Shown in pieces: positions 1 through 7,381 of a stretch of 36,199 bases of DNA. The number at the start of each line of letters is the position of its first letter. Positions within the stretch are counted from its first letter, which is position 1. Position numbers and translations under genes: made by a program. The notes below the pieces were generated by a model. It did not search any database. It was not told the DNA's origin and saw only the letters and a list, made by a program, of their open reading frames with translations. Where the stretch lies: contig JAICRZ010000008.1 of NCBI GenBank assembly GCA_025937135.1, positions 1-36,199 of the forward strand. The letters are read 5' to 3'. Source of the stretch: Thermoleophilaceae bacterium (GTDB lineage Bacteria; Actinomycetota; Thermoleophilia; Solirubrobacterales; Thermoleophilaceae).

Positions 1-42
1 CGCCTCGGTTACGGCAGCCAGCGCGTCGTCACCGACCCCTGA
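1..42 (+). CDS. C-terminal tail of an upstream gene (partial, uncertain)
   Basis: Frame 1 is open from the first base and ends in a TGA at 40-42, giving a tail of 13 residues ending QRVVTDP. Nothing can be said about function. Another frame is also open over this short span, so the call rests mainly on plausibility. A perfect 7-bp inverted repeat follows at 54-70 and would fit the end of a transcription unit. Confidence 0.3.
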   Translation, partial: RLGYGSQRVVTDP

Positions 43-53
43 CCCGTCTGTGA

Positions 54-70
54 GGTTCGCCATGCGAACC
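54..70. repeat. Inverted repeat between the upstream gene and the DUF2294 cluster
   Basis: GGTTCGC and GCGAACC face each other around a 3-nt CAT spacer. No T-run follows on either strand. It may be a weak terminator for the upstream gene or an operator. The arms can be extended with one mismatch. A second inverted repeat, GTAGCG/CGCTAC, lies at 151-168, closer to the first DUF2294 gene. Confidence 0.35.
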
Positions 71-200
71 GCCTCTCGACCGTCCTCAGGTAATCGGACC
101 GCGCGGAGGGCTGAGGACGGGAAAACCGAGCGCCGGTGCTTCTGCACACGGTAGCGGCCAGACGCTACAGTCGCGAGTACCCCACGCTGACGACTCTCCC

Positions 201-584
201 GTGCAAGACGACCGCTCACACGACGGGTTCGCCGCATCGACCGGCGACGTGCGCACCGCGATCTCCGACGGCCTGGTCGCGCTGCTCAAGGAGTACTACG
301 GCCGCGGCCCTGACAAGGCGAAGACCTATGTCAGCGACGACCTCGTCGTCTGCGTCCTCCGCGGCGGCTTCACACGTGTCGAGCAGACCCTGAAGGAAGG
401 CGGCCACGGGGACGAGGTGATCCGCCAGCGGATGGCGTTCCAGGACGTGATGCGAGACCGCTTCGAGCAGGTCGTCGAACACGCCACCGGCCGCAAGGTC
501 ATCGGCTTCATGTCAGGCAACCAACAGAACCCCGACATGATCTCCGAGGTCTTCGTGCTGGCCCCGAACGAGCTGACGGACTGA
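201..584 (+). CDS. DUF2294 domain protein 1
   Basis: A 127-residue soluble protein made almost entirely of one DUF2294 domain (Pfam PF10057, now labelled MpsC-like). The hallmark GRGPDKAK near residue 35 is followed by a conserved strand (DDLVVCVLRGGFTRVEQTL) and by a C-terminal TGRKVIGFMS...EVFVLAP segment. No signal peptide or membrane helix is seen. The biochemical role of this family is not established. The GTG at 201 is used because it opens the frame just before the domain; no good Shine-Dalgarno is visible, so the start is uncertain and the message may be leaderless or start elsewhere. It is first of four consecutive paralogues, with a 79-nt gap to the next. Confidence 0.85.
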   Translation: MQDDRSHDGFAASTGDVRTAISDGLVALLKEYYGRGPDKAKTYVSDDLVVCVLRGGFTRVEQTLKEGGHGDEVIRQRMAFQDVMRDRFEQVVEHATGRKVIGFMSGNQQNPDMISEVFVLAPNELTD

Positions 585-663
585 CACGTCCGCGCGTAGG
601 CCGGAGGAGAATCTGCGGGACGCTCCACGCGGCGCGACAACGCATTGGAGCGAGAGGAGGCCG

Positions 664-1059
664 ATGCGCGACGACACCGCAGTGGACATGAGTGACGGGC
701 CTCAACTCGAGACCCCGGCTCATCGCTCACCGCTGCTCGAGATTTCAAATGCGATGGTCGGCATCCACAAGAGGACGTTCGGGCGGGGGCCGACCAAGGC
801 ACGCACCTCGGTGACGGGCGACCTGGTCGTCTGCCTGCTCGAAGGCGGGTTCACCCGGGCGGAGGAAACGCTTGCGCAATCGGGGCATGTCGACAGCGTG
901 GTCCAGACGCGTCTGCGCCTGCACGCGCTCGCGGAGGAGGAGATGATCGCGACGGTCGAACAGATCGTGGGCCGCACCGTTCGATCCGTCATGAGCGCCA
1001 GCCGGCCCGACCAGGATGTCCAAATCGAAGCCTTCGTTCTGGAGGCCGATCATGGATGA
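664..1059 (+). CDS. DUF2294 domain protein 2
   Basis: A 131-residue paralogue of its neighbours. It starts at an ATG with a strong ribosome binding site (GAGAGGAGG ending five bases upstream). About 20 residues precede the domain, which carries GRGPTKARTSV, GDLVVCLLEGGFTRAEETL and a C-terminal VGRTVRSVMS...QIEAFVLE strand. It is predicted to be cytoplasmic and the function is unknown. Its last codons overlap the start of the next gene: the ATG at 1052 lies inside the final codons before the TGA at 1057-1059, and the GGAGG at 1041-1045 serves that start. The two proteins are therefore probably made in a coupled fashion. Confidence 0.88.
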   Translation: MRDDTAVDMSDGPQLETPAHRSPLLEISNAMVGIHKRTFGRGPTKARTSVTGDLVVCLLEGGFTRAEETLAQSGHVDSVVQTRLRLHALAEEEMIATVEQIVGRTVRSVMSASRPDQDVQIEAFVLEADHG

Positions 1060-1834
1060 TCGACCGGCGGCGGACGCGAGTCCTGGCGAGCACGGCACAT
1101 CCCGAGAGCTCCCTCTCGAGATTTCCGACGCCGTCATCCGCCTGCACAAGCAATACGTCGGACGCGGGCCGACCAGGGTCCGCACCTACCTGAACGACGA
1201 CCTCGTTACCTGTGTGCTCGAAGGCGGCTTCACCCAGGGGGAGCGGAACCTACAGGCGCACGGTGAGCACGGTCTGATCGTCGAGAACCGGCGGCTGTTG
1301 CAAGGAGCGGCGAAAGACGCCCTGGTCGCCGCCGTGGAAGCCATTCTCGGCCGCCGGGTCCGAGCCTTCATGAGCGCCGCCGACCCCCGCCAAGAGATGC
1401 AGGTCGAAGCCTTCGTGCTCGCACCACGAGACGAAGAATGGCGCCGATTCCGCGACAAGTTCGAGGCGGACTTCGGCAGTCTCACCGAACTGGCATTGAT
1501 CGTCGATGACAACCGGCGCTACGTCGACGCCAACCGAGCCGCGTGCGCAACCCTCGGCGTAGAGCACGCCGAGTTGGTCGGACGCCGTGTCGAAGACTTC
1601 ACTCCGGAGGGATTGCGCGACCAGGTGCCAGACATGTGGAGCGCCTTTCTGCGCGATGGTGAGCAAACGGGCGAATACCAGCTGCTGAGCGCAGGTGGCG
1701 ATCTGCACACCCTGCGATATCGCGCTCAAGCCGATTGGGCCCGCGGCTTCCACCTGTCCGTGCTGGCGCCGGCAGCAGAGGACAGCGCCGACTGCACGTC
1801 TGGCGGCTGCTCGACGTCCCCCTTTCAGGTGTGA
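1052..1834 (+). CDS. DUF2294-PAS fusion protein
   Basis: A 260-residue two-domain protein. Residues 22-125 are a DUF2294 domain (GRGPTRVRTYL at 38-48, LVTCVLEGGFTQGE, then RRVRAFMS). Residues 140-240 look like a PAS sensor domain: LALIVDDNRRYVDANRAAC, then LGVEHAELVGRRVEDFTP, and a C-terminal strand GFHLSVLAP. The last 20 residues contain two cysteines (C248, C253). No kinase, cyclase or DNA-binding output domain is present, so the DUF2294 part may itself be the output or the partner-binding module. That is an inference. The start at 1052 has GGAGG six bases upstream and overlaps the preceding gene by 8 nt; an in-frame ATG at 1016 would add 12 residues without a ribosome binding site. Confidence 0.88.
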   Translation: MDDRPAADASPGEHGTSRELPLEISDAVIRLHKQYVGRGPTRVRTYLNDDLVTCVLEGGFTQGERNLQAHGEHGLIVENRRLLQGAAKDALVAAVEAILGRRVRAFMSAADPRQEMQVEAFVLAPRDEEWRRFRDKFEADFGSLTELALIVDDNRRYVDANRAACATLGVEHAELVGRRVEDFTPEGLRDQVPDMWSAFLRDGEQTGEYQLLSAGGDLHTLRYRAQADWARGFHLSVLAPAAEDSADCTSGGCSTSPFQV

Positions 1835-1842
1835 TGAGGATC

Positions 1843-1871
1843 TTCTCGAACCGCCCGTTCCGAGCTAGACT
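1843..1871 (+). promoter_or_regulatory. Possible promoter upstream of the fourth DUF2294 gene
   Basis: TTCTCG at 1843-1848 and TAGACT at 1866-1871 are separated by 17 nt, compatible with a housekeeping-type -35/-10 pair. Transcription would begin near 1878, downstream of the GTG at 1874. The longest reading of the DUF2294 frame would then be excluded. The -10 lies in a CCGAG/CTCGG inverted repeat. The -35 match is weak. Confidence 0.3.
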
Positions 1872-1964
1872 CGGTGCACCTGGAGGGCAGCGAGCGGGGC
1901 TCCTGGGCTAGGGGCAGCGCTTCACCGACTTCCCGACCGCATGAGTACGCGAGCGGAGAGCGCC

Positions 1965-2048
1965 ATGCCCACAGTTTCATGTTGTTCTCACCCGGCGAAG
2001 CGGCCCGCCTGGTGGCGCGTCATCAACGCCTGGGAGCAGCGGAGATGA
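1965..2048 (+). CDS. 27-residue upstream ORF coupled to DUF2294 protein 4
   Basis: A short ORF with a very good ribosome binding site (GCGGAGAG, with four bases before the ATG). It begins MPTVSCCSHPAKRP and ends AWWRVINAWEQRR, and its TGA (2046-2048) overlaps the ATG at 2045 of the next gene in an ATGA junction. It contains adjacent Cys-Cys and Trp-Trp codons. It may be a real small protein or a leader peptide whose translation controls the downstream gene. Cysteine-rich leader ORFs that act as attenuators are known in mycobacteria, but only two Cys codons occur here. Too short for coding statistics; the case rests on the ribosome binding site and the junction. Confidence 0.5.
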   Translation: MPTVSCCSHPAKRPAWWRVINAWEQRR

Positions 2049-2629
2049 TCGCCCTGAACGGCGCCGAACGCGCGCTCGCGATCACGAACGTCGTGGTCGA
2101 GCTGCTGCGCGCGCACTCCGGACGGGGGCCGACGAGAGCCAGGACGGTTGTCTCGCCCGACCTCGTCGTCGTCCACCTGCGCGACTGCCTGACGGTTGCC
2201 GAGAAGAGCATTCAAGAACACGGTTGTGCCGACCTCGTCGTGCGAGGACGGGACGTGCTTCACGCGGCGATCCGCGAGGAGGCGACCGCGGCGGTCGAGC
2301 GGATTACCGGCCGGCAGGTGGTCGCATACCTGTCCACCCAGGAGACGAACCCCGACCATGGGCTGATCGTCGTTGTCCTCGACGGGTGCGAGAGCGCTTC
2401 CGCGATGACCCTCGAAGCGGCTTTTCTCGAACGGACGCTCCCGGCCGAGCGGGACTGGCGCGACGAGAACGCGGACGAGGTTCGCGAGTACACCCAGCAC
2501 CTGACTGAGACGGCGGCGGCGTCGCGCCGCAGGCGACGCTTCGCGCGCCGCGCTCTCGAGCAGGAGGGAGTCGAGACCGAGGAGGTCCGGCTGTACCTCG
2601 ACCCGGACGATGGCGTTGGACGCGATTGA
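2045..2629 (+). CDS. DUF2294 domain protein 4 with charged C-terminal extension
   Basis: A 194-residue protein when read from the ATG at 2045, which has GGGAG eight bases upstream and forms an ATGA junction with the 27-residue ORF. In-frame starts at 1874 (GTG) and 1979 (ATG) would lengthen it to 251 or 216 residues, but the extra residues match no paralogue. The DUF2294 domain spans about 10-115 (GRGPTRARTVV at 27-37, SPDLVVVHLRDCLTVAEKS, TGRQVVAYLST). It is the most divergent of the cluster. Unlike the others it continues for about 75 residues as a highly charged, probably helical tail containing a five-arginine run at 161-165 and an acidic end. Function unknown. Confidence 0.82.
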   Translation: MIALNGAERALAITNVVVELLRAHSGRGPTRARTVVSPDLVVVHLRDCLTVAEKSIQEHGCADLVVRGRDVLHAAIREEATAAVERITGRQVVAYLSTQETNPDHGLIVVVLDGCESASAMTLEAAFLERTLPAERDWRDENADEVREYTQHLTETAAASRRRRRFARRALEQEGVETEEVRLYLDPDDGVGRD

Positions 2630-2696
2630 CGACGCCCCGTCCGGGCCGCGAGCCATCACGACCTCGACGGTCGCGTTGGACGAGATCGGTGACGCC
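2613..2696 (+). repeat. Imperfect 24-bp direct repeat past the DUF2294 cluster
   Basis: Bases 2613-2636 and 2673-2696 both begin GCGTTGGACG and end GACGCC, agreeing at 20 of 24 positions with a 60-bp period. The first copy spans the stop codon of the fourth DUF2294 gene. The rest of the 204-base stretch up to the copA stop at 2834 shows no convincing gene or terminator. The repeat may be a relic of a duplicated 3' end or a paired protein-binding site. Confidence 0.35.
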
Positions 2697-2833
2697 GGGG
2701 CGATAGCTGTCCATAGACGTCGACCACCTGGCTCGAGATCGCGGGCTGCTCAGTCGTGAACCTATCGCGATCGGCACAGCCACCGCCGGAGCGGCTCGCG
2801 CCCGTCACCGCCGGCGCACGCTGAAGGAGCAAT

Positions 2834-5137
2834 TCACCGTTTCCGCTCCGGTGCCCGTGGCGGTACTGCCTGCGGCGCCGCGCGGAAGCTGCGCAGTCGC
2901 AGCGCGTTACCGACCACCGAGAGGCTCGAGAAGACCATCGCGGCCGCGGCGAGGATCGGGTTCAGCAGGCCGATCGCCGCGAGCGGGATCAGGACGACGT
3001 TGTAGCCGAACGCCCAGACCAGGTTCTGCTTGATCGTGCGGAGCGTGGCGCGGCTGAGGCGGATGGCGTGGGCGGCCGCGCGCAGGTCGCCGGACACCAG
3101 GGTCAGATCGGAGGCCTCGATGGCCACGTCGGTGCCGGTGCCGATCGACAGCCCGAGGTCCGCCTGCGCGAGCGCGGGCGCGTCGTTCACGCCGTCGCCC
3201 ACCATCGCCACGACCGCGCCGTCGCGCTGGAGGCGCTTGATGGTGTCGGCCTTGTCCGACGGCAGCACCTCGGCGATGACGTCGTCGATCCCCACCTCGG
3301 CCGCCACCGCCCGCGCGGTGATCTGGTTGTCGCCGGTGAGCAACACCGGGCGCAGGCCGAGCCGCTTGAGCGAGACGATCGCTTCTGCCGAGCTCGGCTT
3401 GAGCGTGTCGGCCACCACGAACAGCGCGCGCAGCTCGCCGTCCCAACAGGCCGCGATGGCGGTCTGGCCGCGTGCCTCGGCGGCGGCCTTGGCCGACTCG
3501 AGCTCCGGCGGCAGGTGCATGGCCCAGTCGCTCAGCAGCGCCGGCCGGCCGGCGACGACCGCGTGGCCGCCGACGATGCCCTCCACCCCGAGCCCCTCGC
3601 GATTCGCGAACGACTCGACGGCGGGAAGCGGACCGGTCTCGTCCTCGGCCGCACCGGCGATGGCGCGGGCGATCGGGTGCTCCGACGCGTGCTCGAGCGC
3701 GCCCACCAGGCGTAGCGCCTCCTCGCGCGCGACGCCGCCGGCGAACACCACGTCCACCAGGCTCATCCTGCCGCTCGTGACGGTGCCGGTCTTGTCGAGC
3801 ACGATCGTGTCGACGCGGCGGGTGGACTCGAGGATCTCCGGCCCCTTGATCAGCAGGCCGAGCTGAGCGCCGCGGCCGGTGCCGACCAGCAGCGCGGTGG
3901 GCGTGGCCAGGCCGAGCGCGCAGGGGCAGGCGATGATCAGGACGGCGACGGCGGCGGTGAAGGCGAAGTTCGCGCTCTCCCCCGCGCCAAGCCAGAAGCC
4001 GAGCGTGCCGAGTGCGACCGCGATCACGATCGGCACGAAGATGCCCGAGATGCGATCGGCCAGCCGCTGCACCGGCGCCTTGCCGGTCTGCGCGTCGGTC
4101 ACGAGCTTCGCGATCTGGGCCAGCGCGGTGTCGGCGCCGACCTTGGTGGCGCGCACGACCAGGCGGCCGCCGGCGTTGACGGTGGCACCTGCCGCCTCGG
4201 AGCCCGGGCCGACCTCGACCGGCACCGGCTCGCCCGTGAGCATGCTCAAGTCGAGCGCCGAGGAGCCCTCCTCGACGACGCCGTCGGTGGCGACCCTCTC
4301 GCCCGGGCGCACCACGAAGCGGTCGCCCACCGTCAGCCGCTCGATCGGCACGCGGCGCTCCGTGCCGGCGGCGTCGAGTACGGCCACGTCCTTGGCACCG
4401 AGCTCGAGCAGCGCGGCGAGCGCGTCGCCGGCGCGGCGCTTGGCGCGCGCCTCGAAGTAGCGGCCGGCCAGGATGAAGGTCGTGACGACGCCCGCGATCT
4501 CGAGGTAGATCTCGTCGCCGCCGCCGGCGTTCGACGGCAGCAGGACGAAGTCCATCCGCATGCCGGGCACGCCGGCGTCGCCGATGAACAGCGCGTACAG
4601 CGACCACAGCCACGCCGACAGCGTGCCGAGGCTGATGAGCGTGTCCATCGTGGCGCTGCCGTGCTTGAGGTTGGCCCACGCCGCCCTGTGGAACGGCCAC
4701 GCGGCCCAGAGCACGACGGGGGTGATCAGCTGGAGGCTGAGCCACTGCCAGTTGTCGAACTGGAGTGGCCGGACCATCGACATCGCGAGCACGGCCAGCG
4801 ACAGCGGCGCGCTCACGAGCAGGCGGCGTCGCAGCGACGCCGCGGCGTCGCTCTCGGCCGGTTCGGCTGCCTCCGCCTCGTTACCCGCGGCGCCCGGGAG
4901 GACGGCCTGGTAGCCCGCCGCCTCGACCGCGCCCAGCAGCGCCTCCGGGTCGACCGCTTGCGGGTCGTAGCTGACCGCAGCCTTCTCGGTGGCGTAGTTC
5001 ACCGTCGCGTCGACGCCGTCGAGCTCGTTCAGCTTGCGCTCGATCCGGTTGGCGCACGAGGCGCATGTCATGCCACTGATCGGCAGCTCGAGGTGCTCGG
5101 TGATCGGGTGGTCGGCGGTGCTGTGCATTTTCGTCAC
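2834..5137 (-). CDS. copA: Copper-translocating P1B-type ATPase (CopA-like)
   Basis: A 767-residue ATP-driven heavy-metal exporter of the inner membrane. One N-terminal HMA metal-binding domain carries GMTCASC (residues 22-28). Membrane helices follow, then the actuator loop with TGEP (301-304), the ion-binding CPC in helix six (C404-P405-C406), the phosphorylated aspartate in DKTGT (D448), the SEHPIARA motif of P1B pumps, and GDGVNDAP near the end. CPC with one CxxC domain is the pattern of Cu(I) pumps; silver is also possible. The GTG at 5137 and the ATG at 5128 are both usable starts. The gene is divergent from the BrkB gene across 85 bp that hold a possible copper-repressor site. No CsoR or CopZ gene is in the window. 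Confidence 0.95.
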   Translation of the reverse strand: MTKMHSTADHPITEHLELPISGMTCASCANRIERKLNELDGVDATVNYATEKAAVSYDPQAVDPEALLGAVEAAGYQAVLPGAAGNEAEAAEPAESDAAASLRRRLLVSAPLSLAVLAMSMVRPLQFDNWQWLSLQLITPVVLWAAWPFHRAAWANLKHGSATMDTLISLGTLSAWLWSLYALFIGDAGVPGMRMDFVLLPSNAGGGDEIYLEIAGVVTTFILAGRYFEARAKRRAGDALAALLELGAKDVAVLDAAGTERRVPIERLTVGDRFVVRPGERVATDGVVEEGSSALDLSMLTGEPVPVEVGPGSEAAGATVNAGGRLVVRATKVGADTALAQIAKLVTDAQTGKAPVQRLADRISGIFVPIVIAVALGTLGFWLGAGESANFAFTAAVAVLIIACPCALGLATPTALLVGTGRGAQLGLLIKGPEILESTRRVDTIVLDKTGTVTSGRMSLVDVVFAGGVAREEALRLVGALEHASEHPIARAIAGAAEDETGPLPAVESFANREGLGVEGIVGGHAVVAGRPALLSDWAMHLPPELESAKAAAEARGQTAIAACWDGELRALFVVADTLKPSSAEAIVSLKRLGLRPVLLTGDNQITARAVAAEVGIDDVIAEVLPSDKADTIKRLQRDGAVVAMVGDGVNDAPALAQADLGLSIGTGTDVAIEASDLTLVSGDLRAAAHAIRLSRATLRTIKQNLVWAFGYNVVLIPLAAIGLLNPILAAAAMVFSSLSVVGNALRLRSFRAAPQAVPPRAPERKR

Positions 5138-5138
5138 G

Positions 5139-5155
5139 ATACTGGGTGGGGGTAT
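5139..5155. promoter_or_regulatory. Possible CsoR-like operator at the copA start
   Basis: Read on the - strand this is ATACCCCCACCCAGTAT, an inverted ATAC/GTAT pair flanking C-rich arms, two bases before the GTG start of copA. Copper-sensing CsoR operators have comparable ATAC-C-tract...G-tract-GTAT palindromes. A TAGATA that could serve as -10 lies at its edge. The inner arms are not symmetric, so this is only a resemblance. Confidence 0.3.
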
Positions 5156-5222
5156 CTAAGGTATAGCACCTGAAGGTGGGGCGTGTGCTCGCGGGAGACG
5201 GGTAGCTTTCGCCCGACTTCCC

Positions 5223-6197
5223 ATGGACCTCCTCGCCCCACTCAAGGCCGTAGACCGCATGCAGCGGCGTCACCCCGCGCTCGCGGTCCCTTTCGCCGTG
5301 ATCAAGAAGTTCGGCGACGACCAGGGCGGGAACCTGTCGGCGCTGATCGCCTACTACGCATTCTTCTCCCTGTTTCCGCTGCTGCTCGTCTTCGTGACGG
5401 TGCTCGGCTTCGTGCTGGACGGCAACCCGGGCGCCCAGCACGCGATCGTCAACTCCGCCGTCAAGCAGATCCCGATCGTCGGGGACCAGGTCCGTAACGG
5501 ATCCCTCAACGGCAACGTGATCGCGCTCGTCATCGGCATCGTCGGTGCGTTGCTCTCGGGGCTGGGCGTGACGCTGGCCGCCCAGACGGCCTTCAACCGC
5601 GTCCACGCGATCCCTCACCGCGATCGCCCCGATTTCCTGTTCTCGCGCGTGCGCGGGTTGGGGCTGCTCGCCGCGCTCGGAACGCTTCAGGTCGTCTCCA
5701 CCGTGGCCGCCGGCCTCGTGACCGGCGGCCTGGGTGGCCCGCTCCTGACCGTGGCGGGCATCGCCGTCTCGCTGCTCCTCAACGTGGTGCTGTTCTTCGC
5801 GGCCTTTCGCCTGCTCACCGACAAGACGATCCCGACGCGCGAACTGTGGCCCGGCATCGGCGTGGCGACGGTGCTGTGGACGGTCCTCCAGAGCGTCGGC
5901 GGCGCCTACATCGGCCACGTGGTCAAGGGCGCCGGGCAGACCTACGGGACGTTCGCCACGGTGATCGGCCTGCTCACCTGGCTCTTCCTGGGCGCGCGGA
6001 TCGTCGTCTACTCGGCGGAGGTCAACTCTGTGCTCTCGCGGCGACTGTGGCCGCGCAGCCTGTTCGACCCGCCCGAACCGGCCGACCGCAAGGCGCTGAG
6101 CGCGCTCGCTCGGATCGAGGAGCGCAACGACCGGGAGACGGTCGCGGTCTCGTTCGAGAAGGATCCGGACGACACGCCGCCGGCGGCGCCGAAGTAG
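5223..6197 (+). CDS. YihY/BrkB family membrane protein
   Basis: A 324-residue integral membrane protein of the YihY/virulence-factor BrkB family. The diagnostic N-terminal LSALIAYYAFFSLFPLLLV follows a short cytoplasmic start, and about six hydrophobic segments end with LLTWLFLGARIVVYSAEVN. A charged cytoplasmic tail of about 50 residues closes the protein. The family is usually annotated as a putative transporter or envelope protein, and its substrate is not established; the older name ribonuclease BN is a misassignment. The ATG at 5223 is chosen because the family motif lies about 40 residues downstream. It faces copA divergently and ends 12 nt before the convergent molybdoenzyme gene. Confidence 0.9.
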   Translation: MDLLAPLKAVDRMQRRHPALAVPFAVIKKFGDDQGGNLSALIAYYAFFSLFPLLLVFVTVLGFVLDGNPGAQHAIVNSAVKQIPIVGDQVRNGSLNGNVIALVIGIVGALLSGLGVTLAAQTAFNRVHAIPHRDRPDFLFSRVRGLGLLAALGTLQVVSTVAAGLVTGGLGGPLLTVAGIAVSLLLNVVLFFAAFRLLTDKTIPTRELWPGIGVATVLWTVLQSVGGAYIGHVVKGAGQTYGTFATVIGLLTWLFLGARIVVYSAEVNSVLSRRLWPRSLFDPPEPADRKALSALARIEERNDRETVAVSFEKDPDDTPPAAPK

Positions 6198-6209
6198 CAT
6201 CGCGCCGCC

Positions 6210-7295
6210 TCAGCCGCGAGCGTGGACGGTGATCCTTCCCCACGCGTTGTTGACGTAGCCCTTCGGGTTCCAGAGGCTCTCGGCGCGCTCCGGCTGCAGC
6301 CCGCCCGCGCTGTCCCAGGCGCGGACCACGATCTCATTCGCCCCCGAGGCGAGGTCGAACTCGATGCGCCAGAGCCGCCAGGCCCACGGGCCCAGATCGT
6401 CGAGCAGTTCCGCCTGGCGCCAGGTCCGGCCGCCGTCGGCCGACACGTCCACCCGGCCGATGTGCCGTTCGCCGCCGGCGAACGCGTACCCGCTCACCTC
6501 GACCGGGCCGGGCTCGACCTGGGCACCGTCGTCGGGGATCAGGATGTCGGCGTTCACCGCCACCAGGCCGAGCGCCATCCCCGCCAGCGGAGCCGGCTCG
6601 CCGTCCGGCGGCAGCAGCCGGTACGCGGTCGACTGGAAGTAGCCGTCCCACGGCTCGGCGCGCAGCTCGATCCGCTCGAGCCACTTGACGCTGCGCGCGC
6701 CGATATAGCCGGGTACCACGCAGCGCAACGGCGCGCCGTGAACCGGCACCAGCGGCGCCCCATTCATCTCAGAGGCGAGCATGACCTCGGGGCGCAGCGC
6801 CTTGCGCAGCGGGATCGACGCGCCGTAGAGCTGCGGCGGCTTCGCCTCCTCCGACCTGTCGGCCCCGACGAACGCCACGTGGCGGGCCTGGGGCCGCGGA
6901 CCCGCCGCCGCGAGCACATCGCCGAGCGCGATGCCGCCCCAGCGCGCCGTGGCGGTGGCGCCGGGCCCCCAGGGCGCCTCACCGGGAATGTCGCGGACCG
7001 CGATCAGGCCCGCGCGCCGGTTGCCCGCGCATTGCAGCGTGACCACCTCCTCGCACCGTTCGAAGCGGCCGCCGAGCAACTCGCCCAGCCCGAGCTCGAG
7101 CTCGCGCTCCACGAGCCCGCCGACCCGCAGTCGCCAGCTCCCCGGATCGAGGTCCGGGACCGGCCCGTGATTGCGCGCGTAGAAGGTGTCGAGCGGCGTG
7201 ATCGGCGCAGCCCCCAACGCGGCGCGTGCCGGCTCGGCGTTGAACGGATCCTGCTCGTGCACGATGGTGTCGGGGCGTTTGCCGAAGCCGGTCAT
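6210..7295 (-). CDS. Sulfite-oxidase-family molybdopterin oxidoreductase
   Basis: A 361-residue enzyme with an oxidoreductase molybdopterin domain (about 30-200) and a Mo-co dimerisation domain (about 215-340). The molybdenum-ligating cysteine is C89 in TLQCAGNRR. Further family signatures are PITPLDTFYARNHGPVP near the N-terminus, VHGAPLRCVVPGYIGARSVKW in the middle and WNPKGYVNNAW close to the end. It probably oxidises sulfite or a related oxyanion and passes electrons to a separate acceptor. No heme or membrane domain is fused to it. No Sec or Tat signal is visible, so a cytoplasmic location is inferred, unlike the exported SorA and YedY types. It starts at the ATG at 7295 and diverges from the phosphatase gene. 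Confidence 0.92.
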   Translation of the reverse strand: MTGFGKRPDTIVHEQDPFNAEPARAALGAAPITPLDTFYARNHGPVPDLDPGSWRLRVGGLVERELELGLGELLGGRFERCEEVVTLQCAGNRRAGLIAVRDIPGEAPWGPGATATARWGGIALGDVLAAAGPRPQARHVAFVGADRSEEAKPPQLYGASIPLRKALRPEVMLASEMNGAPLVPVHGAPLRCVVPGYIGARSVKWLERIELRAEPWDGYFQSTAYRLLPPDGEPAPLAGMALGLVAVNADILIPDDGAQVEPGPVEVSGYAFAGGERHIGRVDVSADGGRTWRQAELLDDLGPWAWRLWRIEFDLASGANEIVVRAWDSAGGLQPERAESLWNPKGYVNNAWGRITVHARG

Positions 7296-7330
7296 GCCTG
7301 ACTTCTACCAGCGTTCAGAATTAGGAGAAG

Positions 7331-7381
7331 ATGCGAAGACGCGCGCGGTGGCGTGTCCGAGCCGCCCGGCGATCGCGATGA
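7331..7381 (+). CDS. 16-residue arginine-rich upstream ORF coupled to the phosphatase gene
   Basis: An ATG preceded by TTAGGAGAAG, the best ribosome binding site in this intergenic region, opens a 16-codon ORF encoding MRRRARWRVRAARRSR, nine of whose residues are arginine. Its TGA at 7379-7381 overlaps the phosphatase ATG at 7378 in an ATGA junction. The phosphatase start has no ribosome binding site of its own, so ribosomes finishing this ORF would be its natural source. The spacing from AGGAG to the ATG is short (3 nt). It may act as a leader that senses translation rate or arginine supply, or simply as a coupling device. Both readings are inferences. Confidence 0.5.
   Translation: MRRRARWRVRAARRSR

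Noticed and set aside
2610-2759. A 49-codon ORF starting MALDAIDDAPSG after the DUF2294 cluster
   Set aside because: No ribosome binding site; the apparent repeat ALDAIDDA/ALDEIGDA is explained by the DNA direct repeat, and the second half is Arg/Pro/Ser junk-like.
2907-4745. Long open frame on the - strand overlapping copA in another phase, very rich in Arg, Gly and Pro
   Set aside because: It is a by-product of the GC-rich copA codons; it has no start signal or known domain, and copA carries all family motifs in its own frame.
7186-7377. Longer start for the SpoIIE-type phosphatase
   Set aside because: It would overlap the divergent molybdoenzyme gene by over 100 bases and adds a sequence without coding character.
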